Assembly: GCA_038199035.1 (NCBI GenBank)
Contig: JBBPZM010000021.1
Location: 1 to 33,070 of the forward strand
DNA: 33,070 nt
DNA from: DATAEY01 sp038199035
GTDB taxonomy: Bacteria; Actinomycetota; Thermoleophilia; Solirubrobacterales; Solirubrobacteraceae
Direction: 5' to 3'
The notes under the pieces are model-generated. The model was not told the origin of the DNA. It made no database searches and saw only the letters and a program-made list of their open reading frames with translations. A program made the translations under genes and the position numbers. Shown one piece after another: positions 28,670 to 33,070 of this stretch (position 1 is its first letter; each line of letters begins with the position of its first letter).

Positions 28670-30673
28670 CTAGACGGACTGCGCGGCAATCCCGGTCTCC
28701 TTGGCCACCAGCTCGACGAGGTCGCGCATCATGCGGTTGAGGCTGAAGTCCTTGGGGGTGTAGATGGCCGAGACGCCGGCCTCGCGCAGCGCCGGCCAGT
28801 CGGCCTCCGGCAGGATCCCGCCAACGACCACGGGGGCGTCGACGCCCTCCTCGCGCAACCGGTTCATCACGTCGGGGATGAGCTGGGAGTGCGAGCCCGA
28901 GAGGATCGACAGCCCGATCACGTGCACGCCCTCGTGCAGCGCCGAGGCGGCGATCTGGGCGGGGGTGAGGCGGATGCCCTCGTAGACCACGTCCATGCCA
29001 GCATCGCGCGCGCGCACGGCGATCTGCTCGGCGCCGTTGGAGTGGCCGTCGAGGCCGGGCTTGCCGACCAGCAGCTTGAGCCGGCGCCCCAGCGCCTCGG
29101 AGACCCGGTCGACCTCCGCGCGCAGGGCCTCGAGGTCCTCGTCGCCGGCCCCGGCCGCCGCCTCGCCGACCCCCGTCGGGCCGCGGTAGGCGCCGAACAC
29201 GTCGGGGTCGCGCAGCGTCTGCGCCCACTCACCGGTGGTCGCGCCGGCGCGGGCGGCGGCGATCGTCGCCGGCATCACGTTCTCGTCGTCGGTGCGGGCC
29301 ACTCGCTTGAGCTCGGCCAGCGCCTCGTCGACCGCCCGCTGCTCGCGCCGCGAGCGCCACTCGCGCAGCTCGGCGACCTGCTCGGCCTCGACCGCCGGGT
29401 CGACGACCAGGATGCCGCCCTCGGCGTCGGCGGTCAGCGGCGAGGGCTCGGTCTCGGTGAAGCGGTTCTGGCCGACCACGGTCAGCTCGCGCGACTCGAT
29501 CCGCCGCACCCGCGCGCGGTGCGAGTCGACCAGCGCGGCCTTCATGTAGGGCACGGCCTCCACCGCGCCGCCGTGCTCCTGCACCACCGACATCTCGGCG
29601 CGGGCGCCCTCGACCAGCTCTCCCACCAGCCCCTCCATCACCTTCGAGCCCTCGAAGATGTCGGGGTACTCGAGCAGGTCGGTCTCGTAGGCCAGCACCT
29701 GCTGGATCCGCAGCGACCACTGCTGGTCCCACGGGCGCGGCAGCCCGAGCGCCTCGTTCCAGGCCGGGAGCTGGATGGCGCGGGCGCGGGCGCTGCGGCC
29801 CAGGGTGACCGCCAGCGCCTCGAGGACGATGCGCTGCACGTTGTTCTCGGGCTGGGCCTCGGTCAGGCCGAGCGAGTTGACCTGCACGCCGTAGCGGAAG
29901 CGCCGGTGCTTGGGGTCGGCCACGCTGTAGCGGTCGCGCCCGATCTCCTCCCACAGCGCCGACATCGCCCGCAGCTTGGCGTGCTCCTCGACGAAGCGCA
30001 CACCGGCGTTGACGAAGAACGAGATGCGCCCGAAGACGCGACCCATGAGGTCCTGGTCGACGCGCTCGCGCACGGCGTCGAGCACGGCGATCGCGGTGGA
30101 CATCGCGTAGGCGATCTCCTGCACCGGCGTGGCCCCGGCCTCCTGGAGGTGGTAGGAGCAGATGTTGATCGGGTTCCACTTCGGGACATGCTCGACCGTG
30201 TAGGCCACCATGTCGGCGATCAGCCGCATCGACGGCCCGGGGGGAAAGGCATAGGTCCCGCGGGAGAGATACTCCTTGATGATGTCGTTCTGGGTCGTGC
30301 CCTGGAGGGCGGTCTCCGGGACGCCCTGCTCCTCGGCGGCCACGATGTAGAGGGCCAGCAGCCAGGCCGCGGTGGCGTTGATGGTCATCGACGTGTTCAT
30401 TTCGCCCAGCGGGATGCCCTCCATCAGCGCCACCATGTCGCCGCGGTGGGCGATCGGCACCCCGACCTTGCCGACCTCGCCGCGGGCCAGCTCGTGGTCG
30501 GCGTCGTAGCCCGTCTGGGTGGGCAGGTCGAAGGCGACCGACAGGCCGGTCTGCCCCTTGGCCAGGTTGCGCCGGTAGAGCTCGTTGGAGCGCCGCGCGG
30601 TCGAGTGCCCCGCGTAGGTGCGCATCATCCACGGGCGATCGGCCTTCTCCAGCCGGTGCTCCCCGTCGCTCAT
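28670..30673 (-). CDS. ecm: Ethylmalonyl-CoA mutase (MeaA type)
   Basis: A 667-residue adenosylcobalamin-dependent mutase, converting ethylmalonyl-CoA to methylsuccinyl-CoA in the ethylmalonyl-CoA pathway. The N-terminus (RPWMMRTYAGHSTARRSNEL), FDLPTQTGYDADH, TSMTINATAAWLLALY, GTTQNDIIKEYLSRGTY, NPINICSYHLQEAGATPVQE and LPAWNEALGLPRPWDQQWS are typical of MeaA/Ecm proteins, which carry both substrate and B12 domains on one chain. The C-terminal cobalamin domain shows D542-x-H544-x2-G (DGHSNG), LSILSGSH and VVGGIL. Isobutyryl- and methylmalonyl-CoA mutase differ in size and chain arrangement. ATG 30673 is 6 nt from a TAGAAT -10. Crotonyl-CoA carboxylase/reductase, the partner enzyme, is not in the window. 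Confidence 0.92.
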   Translation of the reverse strand: MSDGEHRLEKADRPWMMRTYAGHSTARRSNELYRRNLAKGQTGLSVAFDLPTQTGYDADHELARGEVGKVGVPIAHRGDMVALMEGIPLGEMNTSMTINATAAWLLALYIVAAEEQGVPETALQGTTQNDIIKEYLSRGTYAFPPGPSMRLIADMVAYTVEHVPKWNPINICSYHLQEAGATPVQEIAYAMSTAIAVLDAVRERVDQDLMGRVFGRISFFVNAGVRFVEEHAKLRAMSALWEEIGRDRYSVADPKHRRFRYGVQVNSLGLTEAQPENNVQRIVLEALAVTLGRSARARAIQLPAWNEALGLPRPWDQQWSLRIQQVLAYETDLLEYPDIFEGSKVMEGLVGELVEGARAEMSVVQEHGGAVEAVPYMKAALVDSHRARVRRIESRELTVVGQNRFTETEPSPLTADAEGGILVVDPAVEAEQVAELREWRSRREQRAVDEALAELKRVARTDDENVMPATIAAARAGATTGEWAQTLRDPDVFGAYRGPTGVGEAAAGAGDEDLEALRAEVDRVSEALGRRLKLLVGKPGLDGHSNGAEQIAVRARDAGMDVVYEGIRLTPAQIAASALHEGVHVIGLSILSGSHSQLIPDVMNRLREEGVDAPVVVGGILPEADWPALREAGVSAIYTPKDFSLNRMMRDLVELVAKETGIAAQSV

Positions 30674-30679
30674 GGCCTG

Positions 30680-30685
30680 ATTCTA
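30680..30685 (-). promoter_or_regulatory. -10 hexamer TAGAAT before ecm
   Basis: On the minus strand TAGAAT, a good TAnnnT match, ends 6 nt before ATG 30673 with no ribosome site. It is the best of the leaderless-type promoters in the window. Confidence 0.5.
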
Positions 30686-30727
30686 CGCCGGCCCGAGGCC
30701 CCGCCGCGCGCGGCCAGGCGGCGACTA

Positions 30728-30733
30728 TAGGCT
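30728..30733 (+). promoter_or_regulatory. -10 hexamer TAGGCT before the MBL gene
   Basis: TAGGCT within TATAGGCT ends 8 nt before ATG 30742. Together with the ecm element it makes a back-to-back promoter pair in a 68-bp divergent gap. Confidence 0.48.
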
Positions 30734-30741
30734 CCGCGCTC

Positions 30742-31581
30742 ATGGAGACGCGGGCGATCGACGTGCGCCACCTCGGCCGCGAGCGGGTGATCTGCTGCTG
30801 GCAGGTCGGCGACGTGCTGATCGACCCGGGCCCCGAGTCGGCCATGGGCACGCTGCTCGAGGCGATCGGGGACGCCGAGCCGCGGGCGCTCCTGCTCACC
30901 CACATCCACCTCGACCACGCGGGCGCGACCGGCGCGCTGGTGCGTCACTGGCCCCACCTCGAGGTCTACGTGCACGAGCGCGGCGCCCCCCACCTCGTCG
31001 ATCCCCAGGGGCTGCTGGCCAGCGCCGCCCGCCTCTACGGCGAGGACATGGATCGGCTCTGGGGCGAGGTCGTGCCTGTGCCCGAGGAGCGCATCCACGC
31101 GCTGAGCGGGGGCGAGCGCCTCGACGGCGGCTTCACCGTGGCCTACACGCCCGGTCACGCCTCGCACCACGTGGCCTACCTGCACGAGGACAGCGGCCGC
31201 GCCTACGCCGGCGACGTGGCCGGGGTGCGGATCGAGCCGGCCGACATCGTGCTCCCGCCCACGCCCCCGCCCGACATCGACCTCGACGCCTGGAACCACT
31301 CGCTCTCGCTGCTGGCCGACTGGGGCCCGCGGAGCCTGAGGATCACGCATTTCGGCGCGATCGACAACGTCTTCGAGCACCTGGCCGTGATGCGCGATCG
31401 CCTGACGGCATGGTCGACGCTGGCCCGCGAGCTCGACGGCGAGGCCTTCGAGGCCCACATCCGCTCCGAGATCGACGAGGCGGCCGATCCCCAGACCGCG
31501 GCGGCGCTCGAGCAGGCCGTGCCTCCCGAGCAGCAATGGCTGGGGCTCGAGCGCTACTGGCGCAAGCGCCAGGCGGCCTGA
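30742..31581 (+). CDS. MBL-fold metallo-hydrolase
   Basis: A 279-residue metallo-beta-lactamase-fold enzyme. The metal motif is H54-I-H56-L-D58-H59 (HIHLDHAG), with further ligands in YTPGHASHHVAY, AGDVAGVRI and RITHFGA. The last ~75 residues (LTAWSTLARELDGEAFEAHI to YWRKR) form a helical domain like that of RNase Z/glyoxalase-II-type relatives. It hydrolyses an unknown thioester, lactone or ester. It starts a plus-strand run with a GNAT acetyltransferase and a serine hydrolase and is divergent from ecm. Confidence 0.86.
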   Translation: METRAIDVRHLGRERVICCWQVGDVLIDPGPESAMGTLLEAIGDAEPRALLLTHIHLDHAGATGALVRHWPHLEVYVHERGAPHLVDPQGLLASAARLYGEDMDRLWGEVVPVPEERIHALSGGERLDGGFTVAYTPGHASHHVAYLHEDSGRAYAGDVAGVRIEPADIVLPPTPPPDIDLDAWNHSLSLLADWGPRSLRITHFGAIDNVFEHLAVMRDRLTAWSTLARELDGEAFEAHIRSEIDEAADPQTAAALEQAVPPEQQWLGLERYWRKRQAA

Positions 31582-31595
31582 CCGGCGCAACGCGA

Positions 31596-32057
31596 GTGCC
31601 CGAGGTCCGCGAGCTCCAGGCCGGCGAGTCGCAACGGGCGGCCGCGGCGCTGCTCGAGCTGCGCCCTCACCTCGGATCGCCCGCGGACCTGGCCGCCCGG
31701 ATCGACGCCCAGCGCGCTGGCGGCTACCGGGTCGTCGCCTCGTTCGAGCCCGGCGAGCCCGACGCCGCTGCGGCCGCCGGCTTTCGCCTCGGCGAGAACC
31801 TCGCCTGGGGGAGCTTCCTCTACGTCGACGACCTGGCCACCCGCGCCGACCGGCGCGGGCGCGGCCACGCCGACGCCGTGATGGCCTGGATGCAAGCGGA
31901 GGCGGGACGGCGGGGCTGCGACCAGCTGCACCTCGACTCCGGCGTCGGGCCCGAACGCGCCGACGCCCACCGCTTCTACTTCCGCCACGGGATGCGCATC
32001 ACCTCGTACCACTTCGCCGCGGCTGTGCCCCCGGCCGCCGGTGGGGCGGCGCGGTGA
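31596..32057 (+). CDS. GNAT-family N-acetyltransferase
   Basis: A 153-residue acetyltransferase. The acetyl-CoA-binding region is LYVDDLATRADRRGRGHADAVMAWM, where RRGRGH corresponds to the Q/RxxGxG/A loop, followed by CDQLHLDSGVGPERADAHRFYFRHGMRI, the standard C-terminal motif B. GTG 31596 is chosen; a CTG at 31578 overlapping the MBL stop would add six residues. The stop overlaps the next start as GTGA. The substrate is unknown. Confidence 0.82.
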   Translation: MPEVRELQAGESQRAAAALLELRPHLGSPADLAARIDAQRAGGYRVVASFEPGEPDAAAAAGFRLGENLAWGSFLYVDDLATRADRRGRGHADAVMAWMQAEAGRRGCDQLHLDSGVGPERADAHRFYFRHGMRITSYHFAAAVPPAAGGAAR

Positions 32058-33070
32058 GCGCACTGGCCGTAGAGGTCGAGCCCGCCGAGGTCGGTCTCGA
32101 CCCCGCGCGCCTCGAGCGCATCGGGCGCCGCTTCGACCGCTACGTGGACGACGGCCGCCTCCCGGGGTGGATGCTCGTGCTCACCCGCCTCGGGAAGGTT
32201 GCCCACGCCGCCTGCTCGGGCCACCGCGACGTCGAGGCCGCGCTCCCGGTCGAGCCCGACACGCTGTGGCGCATCTACTCGATGACCAAGCCGATCACCT
32301 CGGTGGCCGCGATGATGCTGTGGGAGGAGGGCGCCTTCGAGCTCAAGGACCCGGTCTCGCGCTTCATCCCCTCGTTCGAGGAGTCGCGCGTGTTCACCGG
32401 GGGCTCGTCGCTCAAGCCCGTGACCACCCCGCTGCTCGAGCCCGTGCGGATGTGGCACCTGCTCACCCATACCGCCGGCCTGACCTACGGGTTCCACTAC
32501 GCCCACCCCGTCGACGCCATCTATCGCGAGCACGGCTTCGAATGGGGCACCCCGCCGGGCCTGGACCTCGCCGCCTGCTGCGACGTGTGGGCGGGGATGC
32601 CGCTGCTCTTCCAGCCGGGAAGCGAGTGGAACTACTCGGTGGCCACCGACGTCCTGGGCCGGGTGGTCGAGGTCGTGTCGGGCCAGCCGTTGGACGCGTT
32701 CTTCGCGCAGCGGATCCTCGTGCCGCTGGGCATGGGGGAGACCGGCTTCCAGGTCGCCGAGCCCGATGCCCAGCGCCTCGCCGCGCTCTACTCGCCCGAT
32801 CCGGCGACCGGGCGGGCGGTGCGCAACGACCGCTTCGGCTCGGCCGCGCTGCGCCCCCCCGACGCCCTCTCGGGGGGCGGAGGCCTGGTCTCGACCGCCG
32901 CCGACTCCCACCGTTTCACCCAGATGCTCGCCCGCGGCGGAGAGCTCGACGGCGTGCGGGGGGGCGGCCCCCCCCCGGGGGGCGTCATGGACGCCAACCA
33001 CCAGCCGGGGGGCGCCCCCCGCCAGGGGGTGGGGCGGGCTCCGGTAGGCGAGGCGGCCGTGCAGCGCGGG
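32054..33070 (+). CDS. Beta-lactamase family serine hydrolase, 3' partial
   Basis: A class C beta-lactamase/esterase-like protein, open to the end of the window (339 codons, no stop). The nucleophile is S76 in SMTK (S76-x-x-K79), followed by HTAGLTYG and WNYSVATD, the Tyr motif, then FQVAEPDAQRLAALYSP and GGGGLVSTAAD. The family hydrolyses esters, amides or D-amino-acid peptides; no resistance role is implied. GTG 32054 overlaps the GNAT stop (GTGA). From about 32955 the reading becomes Gly/Pro-rich (GVRGGGPPPGGVMDANHQPGG), where relatives usually have a Leu-rich stretch ending in a TANHLPGG-like motif, so the last ~115 bases are probably unreliable. Confidence 0.82.
   Translation, partial: MSALAVEVEPAEVGLDPARLERIGRRFDRYVDDGRLPGWMLVLTRLGKVAHAACSGHRDVEAALPVEPDTLWRIYSMTKPITSVAAMMLWEEGAFELKDPVSRFIPSFEESRVFTGGSSLKPVTTPLLEPVRMWHLLTHTAGLTYGFHYAHPVDAIYREHGFEWGTPPGLDLAACCDVWAGMPLLFQPGSEWNYSVATDVLGRVVEVVSGQPLDAFFAQRILVPLGMGETGFQVAEPDAQRLAALYSPDPATGRAVRNDRFGSAALRPPDALSGGGGLVSTAADSHRFTQMLARGGELDGVRGGGPPPGGVMDANHQPGGAPRQGVGRAPVGEAAVQRG

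Noticed and set aside
27749..30730. 993-codon open frame on the plus strand antisense to meaB and ecm
   Set aside because: High G+C makes antisense frames open. Its composition is Gly/Arg/Asp/His-rich without domains, while the minus strand encodes two clear enzymes.
32054..33070. Beta-lactam resistance gene
   Set aside because: The SxxK and Tyr motifs define the broad serine beta-lactamase-like hydrolase family, most of which are esterases or peptidases.

Overview
The window looks like chromosomal DNA of an uncultured or little-studied high-G+C actinobacterium, plausibly Thermoleophilia (Solirubrobacterales/Gaiellales-like). I infer this from very G+C-rich codon use, frequent GTG and TTG starts, 4-nt stop/start overlaps (ATGA, GTGA, TTGA), two F420-type luciferase-like oxidoreductases, and an ethylmalonyl-CoA mutase of the actinobacterial MeaA type. 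No rRNA, tRNA, CRISPR array or prophage was seen. Taxonomy is inference only.

Layout. (1) 1-3042 is an accessory edge. The window opens on the left inverted repeat of an IS5-family element (1-904) that cuts off the front of a zinc-ribbon gene. Then come a DUF2510/DUF4352 membrane protein of visibly lower G+C, an AbrB-VapC toxin-antitoxin pair and an orphan ribbon-helix-helix antitoxin. (2) 3098-5804 (minus) holds BadI-like ring hydrolase, BadH-like dehydrogenase and an acyl-CoA dehydrogenase: three steps of alicyclic (cyclohexanecarboxyl-CoA type) ring degradation. badI and badH each carry a single-base frameshift. (3) 5903-9766 holds an APH-fold phosphotransferase, a VOC protein, a frameshifted AI-2E/PerM transporter, a YihY/BrkB membrane protein and a small conserved protein. 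(4) 9978-11271 is a compact set of a CsbD-like protein, a coiled-coil protein and a tiny acidic protein. (5) 11340-15857 is a six-gene, fully overlapping molybdenum-hydroxylase maturation operon (CoxD, CoxE, two XdhC/CoxI-type proteins, MocA-like, CoxG), with no structural hydroxylase genes in the window. (6) 16068-23566 is a plus-strand oxidation cluster: LLM oxidoreductase, acyl-CoA-dehydrogenase-fold flavoprotein, LLM oxidoreductase, GMC long-chain-alcohol-oxidase-like enzyme, aldehyde dehydrogenase, alpha/beta hydrolase. A convergent second GMC oxidoreductase follows. (7) 25304-26927 holds small proteins, including one with an internal duplication and a divergent zinc-ribbon/winged-helix pair. 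(8) 26969-30673 (minus) is ethylmalonyl-CoA mutase, MeaB GTPase, a 49-aa membrane protein and a flavin reductase. (9) 30742-33070 is an MBL hydrolase, a GNAT acetyltransferase and a beta-lactamase-family hydrolase running off the end.

Together the genes describe an aerobic heterotroph using CoA-thioester, flavin and F420 chemistry on fatty, alicyclic or terpenoid substrates. Acyl-CoA products could enter the ethylmalonyl-CoA route. The Cox maturation operon would serve a hydroxylase encoded elsewhere.

Two cross-cutting observations stand out. A TAnnnT-like hexamer lies 6-9 nt before the start codon of several genes, suggesting leaderless mRNAs. Single-base frameshifts are confined to the first 8 kb, while the last ~120 bases read as G/C homopolymer noise; both raise sequence-quality questions near the contig ends.
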